Source: JAOUEA01 sp031364965 (GTDB lineage Bacteria > Actinomycetota > UBA4738 > HRBIN12). Taken from it: DNA of 14,552 bases. The DNA lies in assembly GCA_031364965.1 (NCBI GenBank), contig JANLXF010000167.1, positions 1 through 14,552 of the forward strand, given 5' to 3'. Position 1 is the stretch's first letter; the number at the start of each line of letters is the position of its first letter. Of the stretch, positions 1-6,271 are shown piece after piece. The notes below the pieces were generated by a model that did not search any database, was not told the origin of the DNA, and worked only from the letters and a program-made list of their open reading frames with translations. The position numbers and the translations under genes are program-made.

Positions 1-23
1 CTCGGTAACAACTTGTTACCGAG
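1..23. repeat. Near-perfect inverted repeat at the window edge
   Basis: Arms CTCGGTAACAA (1-11) and TTGTTACCGAG (13-23) are exact reverse complements around a single C. The element lies inside the protease frame, just after the HEAGH motif. An 11-bp perfect palindrome in coding DNA at the extreme edge may mark an assembly fold-back or break; it could also be chance. Confidence 0.7.
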
Positions 24-1331
24 GAGGTAGGCGACGGTCGCGTGGCCCGCCTCGTGAGTGGCCACGGCCTCGCGGTCGGTGTCGGTGTAGGCCGAGGGCT
101 GCTTCAGGCCGATCTCCTCGGCGAACTTGGCCTCCATGACGTCCTCGAAGTTCATCTCGCGGCGGCCGGACCGCAGGGTGACGAGCAGCGCCTCGTCGAA
201 CAGGTGCTCGATCATCACGGGGGTGTACCCGAACGTCTCGTGCGAGATCCGCTCGCGGATCGTCGGGTCGTCGAGCTGGGCGTGGTGCTTCTTGCGGTCG
301 AGGAAGAAGTCGATCAGGTCGCTGCGCTCGGCCTTCGTCGGCACGTCGAAGTACAGCCGGCGGTCGAAGCGCCCAGGTCGCAGGAGCGCCGGGTCCAGGG
401 AGTCGCCGCGGTTCGTGGCCGCGATCACCAGGATGTTGTTGTAGCTCGGCTTCGTCACGCGGATCTGCCGGTCGGTGGGCAGATACCCGTTGACCCACCC
501 CAGGAACTTCGTCCGCATGCGCGTGCGGAAGCGCGGCTGGTCGAACGACTGGAGCTGGATCAACAGCTCGTTCACCATCGCGCCGGAGTCGCCGCCGCCC
601 ATGAAGTTCGAGACCGAGCGCGCAGCGTCGGGGAGCGGCGTGCTGGGCGATCCTCCGCCGCGAGTCATCGCGATCGCGTCGATCTCCTCGATGAATCCGA
701 TCGCGCCGCCTTCCTTGCGGGCCTGCTTGCGGAGCGCCTTGAAGAACGAGCGGATCCGGTAGGCGGTCATGCCCTGCCACATCGACTGGAACGACGGCGC
801 CGAGATGAACAGGAACGGGACACCGGCCTGCTTGGCCATCGCCTTGGCGAGGTAGGTCTTCCCGGTCCCGGGCGGACCCTCGAACAAGATGCCGCGGCGC
901 GGTGTGCCGCCGAGCTCGTCGCGGAACGTGGCGTACCCCAAGAACACGTCGAGGGTGCGCACGACCTCGTCGACCTGCGAGTCGAGCCCCTTGATCTCGG
1001 TCAGCCCGATCTCGACCTGCTCGGGATGCACGACGATGTGCGGCGACTTCCCGTTCATCAGGGGCATGGCCACCATGAGCATCACTGGGATCAGGATCAG
1101 CAGCGGGAAGGCAAGGATCACCCAATCCTGCGGCAGCGCCGGCAACTGGAACCCGTTGCCGTGGATGAAGCGTGAGAACAGGTAGACGTCGGTGAGGCCG
1201 ATCAGCACGATCGCTCGCACGAGACGGCGGCGCTTCGTGCGCTCCCGCTGGGCGAAGACATCGGCCCGGCCCTTCTTCAGCAGGGTGGAGTCCTCCAGCA
1301 ATGCCGCGGTCGCGTGCTGCTTCTCCGTCAC
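1..1331 (-). CDS. FtsH-like membrane AAA+ / M41 zinc protease, divergent, 3' truncated by window edge
   Basis: This reverse-strand frame reads 443 residues before leaving the window inside the peptidase domain. Two membrane segments lie at about residues 37-56 and 70-92, with only a short loop between them. The AAA+ core follows: Walker A GPPGTGKT (152-159), a Walker B region reading FIEEID (213-218), sensor ATNR (305-308), and arginines in LLRPGRFDRR (316-325). The zinc-protease motif HEAGH is at 426-430. This is the FtsH domain order, so it is probably a membrane-anchored ATP-dependent protease acting on cytosolic or membrane proteins. It departs from ordinary FtsH: the Walker B Asp is Glu, the pore loop reads MWQG where FtsH has MFVG, and about 30 extra residues sit at 265-297. 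GTG at 1331 is chosen because GGGAG lies 8 nt upstream and the reading is continuous. It is divergent from the regulator at 1523. The last residues at the edge may be unreliable because of a palindrome there. I would not call it the housekeeping ftsH. Confidence 0.9.
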   Translation of the reverse strand, partial: MTEKQHATAALLEDSTLLKKGRADVFAQRERTKRRRLVRAIVLIGLTDVYLFSRFIHGNGFQLPALPQDWVILAFPLLILIPVMLMVAMPLMNGKSPHIVVHPEQVEIGLTEIKGLDSQVDEVVRTLDVFLGYATFRDELGGTPRRGILFEGPPGTGKTYLAKAMAKQAGVPFLFISAPSFQSMWQGMTAYRIRSFFKALRKQARKEGGAIGFIEEIDAIAMTRGGGSPSTPLPDAARSVSNFMGGGDSGAMVNELLIQLQSFDQPRFRTRMRTKFLGWVNGYLPTDRQIRVTKPSYNNILVIAATNRGDSLDPALLRPGRFDRRLYFDVPTKAERSDLIDFFLDRKKHHAQLDDPTIRERISHETFGYTPVMIEHLFDEALLVTLRSGRREMNFEDVMEAKFAEEIGLKQPSAYTDTDREAVATHEAGHATVAYLLGNKLLP

Positions 1332-1362
1332 GAGTGGGTCTCCCGGGTTCGGGGGCGTGGGC

Positions 1363-1400
1363 CCAGGTCCGTCTGCCAGGTCCGTCTGCCAGGTCGTCTG
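1363..1400. repeat. Three tandem copies of a 13-bp unit
   Basis: CCAGGTCCGTCTG occurs at 1363-1375 and again at 1376-1388, followed by a copy lacking one C (CCAGGTCGTCTG) at 1389-1400. The array lies 32 nt upstream of the protease start codon, so it would fall in or near that gene's promoter or leader. It may be a set of protein-binding sites or a slippage-prone microsatellite. Confidence 0.85.
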
Positions 1401-1510
1401 GGGGACACGGTATACCGGACCCGGGGGACGGGCTATCGGACCTTCGGCCCAGACGCGGCGTCGAACGGACCCGACCCCTCGCCGGGTGCCGAACGGTCCG
1501 AGGGCTGAGA

Positions 1511-1522
1511 TAAGGTGCGCCC
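1511..1522 (+). promoter_or_regulatory. -10 element TAAGGT placed for a leaderless transcript
   Basis: TAAGGT at 1511-1516 matches the actinobacterial TANNNT -10 pattern and is followed by exactly 6 nt before the GTG start at 1523, so transcription would begin at the start codon. No Shine-Dalgarno sequence is present and no convincing -35 is seen. Confidence 0.5.
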
Positions 1523-1903
1523 GTGGCCAGGAAGAAGCAGTTTCCCGCGAGCGTGGAGGACAAGGAGCTGATCGGCGCGATGCTGCGCGGATTGCGGCGC
1601 GCCGCGGGCTTCCGATCGGTGGAACTGGCCGCGGCGCGAGGCGATTGTCCGGCCGCGATGGCCACGATCTACTCCTATGAGCGGGGCGATCTGACCCCTT
1701 CACTCGCCCAGTTCCTCGAGCTGGTCCAGTTCTACGTGCTGGGCGGCGGCCCCCGGCTCGAGGGCGCCAAATCGGAGGCGGATCTTCGCGCCGACGGTGT
1801 CGTGGCCGTGACGAGGGCGCTCAGGCTGCCCGCCTACCACGTGGTCGACGCCCAGGACCTCGTCGACCGGATGCAGCCGGACCCCCGGAGGTCGTCGTCG
1901 TGA
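1523..1903 (+). CDS. Small XRE-family (BldD-like) HTH transcriptional regulator
   Basis: The 126-residue product has a Cro/C1-type helix-turn-helix at about residues 15-75. Landmarks are LRGLRRAAGFRSVELA, then IYSYERGD and a segment reading LAQFLELVQFYVLG. The SYERGD...L.ELV.FY pattern closely resembles the DNA-binding domain of BldD and relatives in actinobacteria. The C-terminal half (about 76-126) is short and not recognised, and it lacks the longer BldD C-terminal domain that binds cyclic di-GMP. The GTG start is supported by a -10 element 6 nt upstream. The stop overlaps the start of the epimerase gene by 4 nt, so the two are probably cotranscribed and coupled. It may regulate itself, the divergent protease, or the epimerase; none of this is shown by the sequence. 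Confidence 0.85.
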   Translation: MARKKQFPASVEDKELIGAMLRGLRRAAGFRSVELAAARGDCPAAMATIYSYERGDLTPSLAQFLELVQFYVLGGGPRLEGAKSEADLRADGVVAVTRALRLPAYHVVDAQDLVDRMQPDPRRSSS

Positions 1904-2307
1904 TCGGACTCACCGAGCTCGACCACATCGGCATCGCGTGCGGCGACCTGGAGGCATCGGTGGAGCTGTACCGGCGGATGCTCGGCGTCGAGCCCGCCTT
2001 CCGCGAACGCGTCGAGACCCAGGGCGTCGAAGAGGTGCTGTTTCCCGCCGGGTCGTCCTTCGTGCAGCTGCTCGGCGCGCTCGGTCCGGACACGCCCGTC
2101 GGGCGGTTCCTGGCATCGCGCGGGCCGGGCCTGCACCACGTCGCCTACCGGGTCGATGACGTCGCCGCGGCGCTCGACTCGCTCCGCGCCGACGGCGCGC
2201 GCCTGATCGACGACGCGCCTCGCCCCGGCAGCCGGAACACGCTGATCGCCTTCGTGCACCCGGCAGCCGTCGGCGGCGTCCTGGTCGAGCTCGTGCAGGA
2301 ACGCTGA
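1900..2307 (+). CDS. mce: Methylmalonyl-CoA (ethylmalonyl-CoA) epimerase, VOC family
   Basis: The 135-residue product is a single VOC/glyoxalase-fold protein of the usual epimerase length. The expected metal ligands are visible: His9 in LDHIGIA, Gln56 in SFVQLL, a His in the GLHHVAY motif (79-80), and Glu130 in VLVEL. Glu45 in QGVEEV matches the position of the acid/base Glu in the Propionibacterium enzyme, and the C-terminal pattern FVHPAAVGGVLVEL is typical. It interconverts (R)- and (S)-methylmalonyl-CoA; in organisms with crotonyl-CoA carboxylase/reductase the same enzyme also epimerises ethylmalonyl-CoA. That gene lies convergently next door, which supports this role. The GTG start overlaps the upstream regulator stop by 4 nt. 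Lactoylglutathione lyase is less likely given the motif match. Confidence 0.92.
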   Translation: MIGLTELDHIGIACGDLEASVELYRRMLGVEPAFRERVETQGVEEVLFPAGSSFVQLLGALGPDTPVGRFLASRGPGLHHVAYRVDDVAAALDSLRADGARLIDDAPRPGSRNTLIAFVHPAAVGGVLVELVQER

Positions 2308-2310
2308 GGC

Positions 2311-2340
2311 GCCGCCGCCCGCGGCGGCCTCCCCGAGGCC
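2311..2340. terminator. Two overlapping GC-rich hairpins between convergent genes
   Basis: GCCGCCG (2311-2317) pairs with CGGCGGC (2322-2328) around a 4-nt loop. GGCCTC (2326-2331) pairs with GAGGCC (2335-2340) around CCC. Together they fill most of the 38-nt gap between the epimerase and ccr 3' ends and could act on both strands. There is no T-tract, as is common in high-GC actinobacteria, so termination is inferred. Confidence 0.5.
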
Positions 2341-2345
2341 GGCCG

Positions 2346-3587
2346 TCAGGGCAGGTCGGTGAGGCCCTCCCGAGGGGCGTTGACCAGCACGCTGACGTTG
2401 CCTTCGGGGAGCTTGCCCTCACCCATCAGCTGGTGCACCGTGCCGGTGTCGGTATAGGGATAGGTCGCGCCGAGCGTGGTTTGGATCTTCCCGTCGACCA
2501 CGAGGTCGTTGAACGCCGAGGCCTGCTCGTCGTTGAACAGGTGCGAACCCTGGTACCGCTTCTGCATGAACCATAGGTAGCGGACGTCGACCATCGTGTC
2601 GTAGCCGCTCGTGCCCGCGCAGATCACGACCATCCCGCCCCGGTCTGCGACGAAGATCGAGGTCGGGATCGTGTCCTGGCCGGGATGCTCGAAGACGATC
2701 TTGGGGCTGACCTTGTCCCCCAGCACGTCCCAGATCGCCTTGCCGAAGGCCTTCGCGCCGCCGAACCAGTTTTTCCACTCGGGGCTGTCCCACGCGGGCG
2801 GCACCCCCCAGTGATCGAACGCCGTGCGGTTGATGTAGCCGACGGCGCCGAGCGTGGTCGCGTACTCGCCCTTCTCGTCGGAGCCCACGACCGCGACGGC
2901 GCGACCGCCGGCATTGGCCACGAGCTGGACCGCGAGCGACCCGAGGCCGCCTGAGGCGCCCCAGACAAGGACGACATCGCCGGGCTCCACCGTGTGCGGC
3001 GGCCACCCGAAGAGCATCCGGTACGCGGTGGACCCGGTCAGGGTCGGCGCTGCGGCCTCTTCCCAGGTCAGGTGGGGGGCCTTGGGCAAGCATTGATGCG
3101 CCTGCACCTTCGAGAACTGCGCGAACGATCCCCAGCAGGAGTCGTACCCCCACACCCGGAAGGTCGGCGCGAGCCCCGGGTCCTTGCCCGCGCGCACCCA
3201 GGGGTCGTCCTCGTCCCACTGGCCGGCGTGCACGACCACCCGATCGCCGACGGCGACGTTCGTGACCTCGGATCCCACGGCGTAGACGATCCCCGATGCG
3301 TCGGAGCCCACGATATGGAAATCCGTCGGCTCATCCCAGCGCGCCTGGCCCTTCGTCACGTCGACGGGGATCCCGCGGGCCGCCCACACGTTGTTGTAGT
3401 TCACGCCCGCCGCCATCACCGCGACCAACGCGTCGTGCGGCCCGATCTCGGGGACGTCGATCACCTCGTCCACGATCGCGACCTCGGGCTCGCCGAACCG
3501 GTCGGGACGCACCAGCTGCGCGTGCATCTGCGCCGGCACCTCGCCGATCGGTGGCAGCTGGCCGATCTCGTACAGGTCCTTGCCCAT
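2346..3587 (-). CDS. ccr: Crotonyl-CoA carboxylase/reductase
   Basis: The product is 413 residues from the chosen start. It is a medium-chain dehydrogenase/reductase with the family-specific features of Ccr: GVNYNNVWA near residue 61, WGYDSCWGSFAQF near 146, LTWEEAAAP near 173, the NADPH-binding GASGGLG at 210-216, IVFEHPGQ near 297, and KRYQGSH near 343. It converts crotonyl-CoA, CO2 and NADPH to (2S)-ethylmalonyl-CoA, the key step of the ethylmalonyl-CoA pathway and a source of ethylmalonyl extender units. Asn in NYNN and His349 in QGSH appear to match the CO2-pocket Asn and His described for the Kitasatospora enzyme (alignment from memory). The ATG at 3587 has AAGGG 8 nt upstream; an in-frame GTG at 3596 overlaps that ribosome site and is less likely. 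GSFAQF and the segment reading KNWF...AKAFGKAIWD resemble alphaproteobacterial more than Streptomyces Ccr. Confidence 0.95.
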   Translation of the reverse strand: MGKDLYEIGQLPPIGEVPAQMHAQLVRPDRFGEPEVAIVDEVIDVPEIGPHDALVAVMAAGVNYNNVWAARGIPVDVTKGQARWDEPTDFHIVGSDASGIVYAVGSEVTNVAVGDRVVVHAGQWDEDDPWVRAGKDPGLAPTFRVWGYDSCWGSFAQFSKVQAHQCLPKAPHLTWEEAAAPTLTGSTAYRMLFGWPPHTVEPGDVVLVWGASGGLGSLAVQLVANAGGRAVAVVGSDEKGEYATTLGAVGYINRTAFDHWGVPPAWDSPEWKNWFGGAKAFGKAIWDVLGDKVSPKIVFEHPGQDTIPTSIFVADRGGMVVICAGTSGYDTMVDVRYLWFMQKRYQGSHLFNDEQASAFNDLVVDGKIQTTLGATYPYTDTGTVHQLMGEGKLPEGNVSVLVNAPREGLTDLP

Positions 3588-3644
3588 CGCTCTCACCCTT
3601 TTCGCAGAACGCGCCTCACGCGCGTCGGTCAGACGTCGCGCGGA

Positions 3645-3650
3645 ACCCTA
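3645..3650 (-). promoter_or_regulatory. Possible -10 element for ccr
   Basis: The reverse strand reads TAGGGT here, matching TANNNT, about 58 nt upstream of the ccr ATG. This would give a leader of roughly 50 nt containing the AAGGG ribosome site. No clear -35 is present, so this is weak. Confidence 0.3.
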
Positions 3651-3672
3651 GCAAGCCGCATCCCACCGCGAC

Positions 3673-3701
3673 GAAGGCCGGGGGCTGCGGCCCCGGCCTT
3701 C
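3673..3701 (-). terminator. Strong hairpin downstream of the DUF6159-type gene
   Basis: GAAGGCCGGGG (3673-3683) and CCCCGGCCTTC (3691-3701) are perfect 11-bp complements around a 7-nt loop. The hairpin begins 23 nt past the stop of the reverse-strand membrane-protein gene and lies before the ccr promoter region, so it probably separates the two units. No T-tract follows. Confidence 0.65.
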
Positions 3702-3723
3702 GGTCCGTGCGTGTCGCGACGGA

Positions 3724-4572
3724 TCAGACAGGCATCGGGGGGATGCCGCCGCCACGACGCCCCTTGGGCCGGAACGACGACGCCATGTCCTCCTGGGTGA
3801 ACGCGCCGGAGGTCTCACCCGTGGTCGCGTACCGGTAGAGCGCCGCGTTGAAGACGCCGGTGGTCGCCGAGCCGATCGCCATCAAGGCACCGATCGCGAC
3901 GACCAGCAGGACGATCCCGAGCGCGGGGACCGCCGCCGTCACAAGGCCACCCACGATCAGGATCGGGATCGCCACCAGGAAGATCGCGAGCCCGATCGTG
4001 CCGTTGCCGACGAAGGTTTCCCCCCAGCGCTGCCGGAAGATCGAGCCCGACCGCTTGATCGACTCCCCCACGCCGACCGGCTCGAAGAGCAGGACCGGCA
4101 CGACGAAGAACGTGAGCACCGTCCAGGCGATCCCCACGATCCCGATCACGATGCGGCCCAAGATCCCCGCCCGCTCCTGCAGCGAGCGCAGGATCATCCC
4201 GACGGTGGCCGTGATCAGCGCCCACACGAAGATCTTGCCGATGTGCGCTCGTGCGAGGGCGAGGCCGTCGTGGATCGTGGCCTCCTCGCCCTTGAGCCGC
4301 TTCATCGCGGTGCCGATCACCGCGGCGTTGAAGTAGATCGAAACGAACGCGAGGGCCACGTACATCACGAATCCCAGGACGTAGAGACCGGGGCTCACGT
4401 CCGAAGACCCGTTCTCGGGGAGCCCGATCCCGAGCGCGCCGAGCGCGAACACCGCCACTACGATCAACGAGCAGAAGAACGAGATGATCGGGAGCCAGAG
4501 GAGCTCACGATCTTCCTTGACGACCTGCCAGCTCGCCGAGGCCAACCGGAAGCCGCGTGAGATCGAGTTCAT
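3724..4572 (-). CDS. Six-segment integral membrane protein, DUF6159-like
   Basis: The 282-residue product is mostly hydrophobic, with about six predicted membrane segments near residues 26-48, 62-85, 108-130, 139-163, 190-215 and 218-245. The opening ISRGFRLASASWQVVKEDREL, the segment YFNAAVIGTAMKRL, and ERAGILG...FFVVPVLLFE match what I remember of the DUF6159 family, found in bacteria and archaea and of unknown function. A hydrophilic, Gly/Arg-rich tail of about 35 residues follows the last segment. ATG at 4572 is chosen because AGGAGG lies 4-5 nt upstream, one of the best ribosome sites in the window. It lies 70 nt downstream of the nuclease gene on the same strand and may share its transcript. 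No catalytic or transport motif is visible. Confidence 0.8.
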   Translation of the reverse strand: MNSISRGFRLASASWQVVKEDRELLWLPIISFFCSLIVVAVFALGALGIGLPENGSSDVSPGLYVLGFVMYVALAFVSIYFNAAVIGTAMKRLKGEEATIHDGLALARAHIGKIFVWALITATVGMILRSLQERAGILGRIVIGIVGIAWTVLTFFVVPVLLFEPVGVGESIKRSGSIFRQRWGETFVGNGTIGLAIFLVAIPILIVGGLVTAAVPALGIVLLVVAIGALMAIGSATTGVFNAALYRYATTGETSGAFTQEDMASSFRPKGRRGGGIPPMPV

Positions 4573-4642
4573 GGAACCTCCTGGGGAAGGGGATGTTGCA
4601 GGCCATTCGACACCCTGTCAGGGGCGGATGCCAGCTTTTCGG

Positions 4643-5563
4643 CTAGACGACCGGAAGATCCACCGCCGGGCAGACGGGCGCTCGCGGACACCACCCGCAG
4701 TGGGTCCCGGAGCGGAGGACGGGCTCGCGACCGGTCCGCAGCGCCGCCGCCGACCTGGCCGCGGCGATCACGCGATCGGCAGCTCGTGCGAGGGAGGCCT
4801 CAGTGACGTCCTCGGACTGCCACTCCCCCGACTCAAGGAACAGGGACGCACCACGGTAGGGAGGCACCCCGTACCGGAGGGTGAGGAGCAGGGCGTAGAA
4901 CCGCATGTCCTCGGCGAACTCAGGGTAGGCGCTGCCCGTCTTCAGGTCGATCGCGAGCCGGGTGGCCCGCATCGGGTCGGTCCGGTCGGGCGCGCCGAGC
5001 ACCAGGTCGATCTGCCCGCTGAGGGTGAGATCGCCGCCGGCGAGCTCGGCGCGCACGCGCATCTCGCTGATCGGCGCGAGCTCGCGCCGGAGCTCCTTGA
5101 GCGGCGGGAACGACCCGCGGAACAGCTCGACCCGCCGCATCACCTCCATCAGGATCTCGTCTTGCTCGGTGCGACCGAGCTCGCGCCAGTACTCGCTGAA
5201 CCGCTCCTCACGCTCGACGACCCGATCGGCGGCCACGGTCGCGACGTCCCACGCCTCGAGATGATCGCGGCTCCCCACCTCGACCTCGATCGCCTTGTGG
5301 TGCAGCACCCCGGCGGCGGACTTCGAGGTGTGGGTGAAAGGCGGCGCCTCGCCCTGGATCTTCGAGAGGAAGGACCCCTCGCACCGATCGTGATCGGTAA
5401 GGTGCGCCTTGCCCAGCCAGATCGGCTCCCGCAGCTCGAGGCCGCGCACGGCCTCCTCGATGCGGTCACGCAGCCGTTGCGGCAGATCGGCGGGGAACGA
5501 GGGGCGGGGATCGGTCCCGATCAGCTGGTCGAGCGTGCGACGCTGGGGACCCGTGAGCTCCAT
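4643..5563 (-). CDS. RecB/Cas4-like PD-(D/E)XK nuclease with a four-cysteine Fe-S site
   Basis: The 306-residue product carries the RecB-type nuclease motifs in order: His89 in GVLHHK (motif GxxxH), Asp186 in GQIDLVLG, and Asp206-Leu-Lys208 in AIDLKTG, the metal-binding and catalytic set of the PD-(D/E)XK fold. Cys61 near the N-terminus and Cys289, Cys292 and Cys298 (C-x2-C-x5-C) near the C-terminus match the split four-cysteine arrangement that holds a 4Fe-4S cluster in AddB and Cas4. No helicase domain or cas1/cas2 gene is adjacent, so this is a stand-alone exonuclease-like protein, perhaps in repair; its substrate is unknown. ATG at 5563 is preceded by TAGCAT with a 6-nt gap, fitting a leaderless message. 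The N-terminal 50 residues before the Cys are not recognised. Confidence 0.85.
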   Translation of the reverse strand: MELTGPQRRTLDQLIGTDPRPSFPADLPQRLRDRIEEAVRGLELREPIWLGKAHLTDHDRCEGSFLSKIQGEAPPFTHTSKSAAGVLHHKAIEVEVGSRDHLEAWDVATVAADRVVEREERFSEYWRELGRTEQDEILMEVMRRVELFRGSFPPLKELRRELAPISEMRVRAELAGGDLTLSGQIDLVLGAPDRTDPMRATRLAIDLKTGSAYPEFAEDMRFYALLLTLRYGVPPYRGASLFLESGEWQSEDVTEASLARAADRVIAAARSAAALRTGREPVLRSGTHCGWCPRAPVCPAVDLPVV

Positions 5564-5569
5564 GGGACC

Positions 5570-5575
5570 ATGCTA
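5570..5575 (-). promoter_or_regulatory. -10 element TAGCAT for leaderless nuclease transcript
   Basis: The reverse strand reads TAGCAT at 5575-5570, then GGTCCC, then the ATG at 5563. The spacing is the same as at 1511 and 6746. It lies in the 27-bp gap between divergent start codons, so both promoters must share or overlap this space. Confidence 0.45.
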
Positions 5576-5590
5576 GAGAGCGGAACCGAC

Positions 5591-6142
5591 ATGGCGGAGA
5601 CCCCCGACGACATCCTGCGCGCGCTGGCCGACCCCGAGCGGCTCTCGATCGCGGGCGCGCTCGCTCGGCGCGACCGGTCGGCGACCGAGCTGGCCGGGGA
5701 CCTGGACATGCCCCTCAAACGCGTCCGCCAGCACCTGAACCGGCTCACGACGACCGGCGTGGCCCGCCTGAACGACGACCGCACCACCTACCGGCTCGAC
5801 CCCGAGACGTTGCGGTGGGCCGCCGCGCAGGTCGGGCCGCCGCGTGACGCGGGCCTCGCGCTCGGCGCGGCGAACGACGACGAGGAGGCGGTGCTCCGGA
5901 CGTTCTTCCGGGCGGGGCGCCTCACCGAGATCCCCACGAAGGAGACGAAGCGCCGCATCGTGCTGGAGCGGATCGCGATCGAGTTCGAGCCCGGACGCCG
6001 GTACGACGAGAAGGAGGTGAACGCGATCGTGGGCGTCTTCTTCAACGACTACGCCGCGATCCGGCGCTACCTGGTGGACGAGGGGTTCCTGGACCGCGAT
6101 CACGGCGTGTACTGGCGGGCGGGCGGACGGGTCGACATCTAG
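5591..6142 (+). CDS. Winged-helix regulator with C-terminal DUF2087 domain
   Basis: From the chosen ATG the product has 183 residues. The N-terminal part (about 5-70) is an ArsR-like winged helix: DILRALADPERLSIAGALA, then SATELAGDLDMPLKRVRQHLNRLTTTGV as the recognition region. The C-terminal part (about 100-180) matches DUF2087: ETKRRIVLERIA, YDEKEVNAIV, FFNDYAAIRRYLVDEGFLDRD. DUF2087 is common in small regulators, but its ligand is unknown to me. ATG 5591 is preferred to the in-frame ATG at 5570 because the extra seven residues are not part of the fold and 5570 lies inside the divergent promoter; neither has a strong ribosome site. It is divergent from the nuclease gene, 27 bp apart, and may control it. 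A much longer upstream reading in this frame is antisense to the nuclease. Confidence 0.82.
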   Translation: MAETPDDILRALADPERLSIAGALARRDRSATELAGDLDMPLKRVRQHLNRLTTTGVARLNDDRTTYRLDPETLRWAAAQVGPPRDAGLALGAANDDEEAVLRTFFRAGRLTEIPTKETKRRIVLERIAIEFEPGRRYDEKEVNAIVGVFFNDYAAIRRYLVDEGFLDRDHGVYWRAGGRVDI

Positions 6143-6271
6143 AAGGGCGCCGCAGCCTGGTCGGGTCGACGGGCGCGGGGCGGGGTGCTAGGTTCCCCGA
6201 GGCCCCGGCAGCCACGGGTCACCATTCCCCAGGTTCGCTGCGTGATGTCGTCGACCCGGGAGTCACGGACG
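6143..6271. other. Intergenic leader of the secreted protein gene
   Basis: The 129-nt gap holds a possible -10 element TAGGTT at 6189-6194, which would give a leader of about 70 nt. I looked for a cyclic di-AMP (ydaO-type) riboswitch, often found before cell-wall hydrolase genes in actinobacteria, and could not recognise its conserved blocks. Confidence 0.3.

Larger units (their letters stand above)
1332..1522. promoter_or_regulatory. Divergent intergenic region with clustered GGTCCG/CGGACC hexamers
   Basis: These 191 bases separate the protease start from the regulator start. The hexamer GGTCCG occurs at 1366-1371, 1379-1384 and 1495-1500, and its complement CGGACC at 1416-1421, 1437-1442 and 1466-1471. 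The last three intervals are 21, 29 and 29 bp. A 10-bp palindrome CGGTATACCG sits at 1408-1417. The region could hold operators for the neighbouring HTH protein, but that is inference. I see no coding frame worth annotating here. Confidence 0.5.

Noticed and set aside
42..1175. Forward open frame of 377 codons at the left end
   Set aside because: It is antisense to the FtsH-like gene in register with its codons and has no family resemblance; it is a high-GC shadow.
16..1665. Reverse open frame of 549 codons covering the same region
   Set aside because: It is Arg/Pro/Asp-rich without domains and is a frame shift of the real protease frame, which carries Walker and HEAGH motifs.
4643..5563. 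Cas4 of a CRISPR system
   Set aside because: Motifs are Cas4-like, but there is no cas1, cas2 or repeat array in the window, and the same motifs occur in many RecB-family nucleases.
4484..5569. Long N-terminal extension of the DUF2087 gene
   Set aside because: The extension is antisense to the nuclease gene; the winged-helix domain starts only near 5591.
6195..6271. Cyclic di-AMP riboswitch before the secreted hydrolase
   Set aside because: The position is suggestive for this gene type, but the conserved blocks of the ydaO motif are not recognisable.
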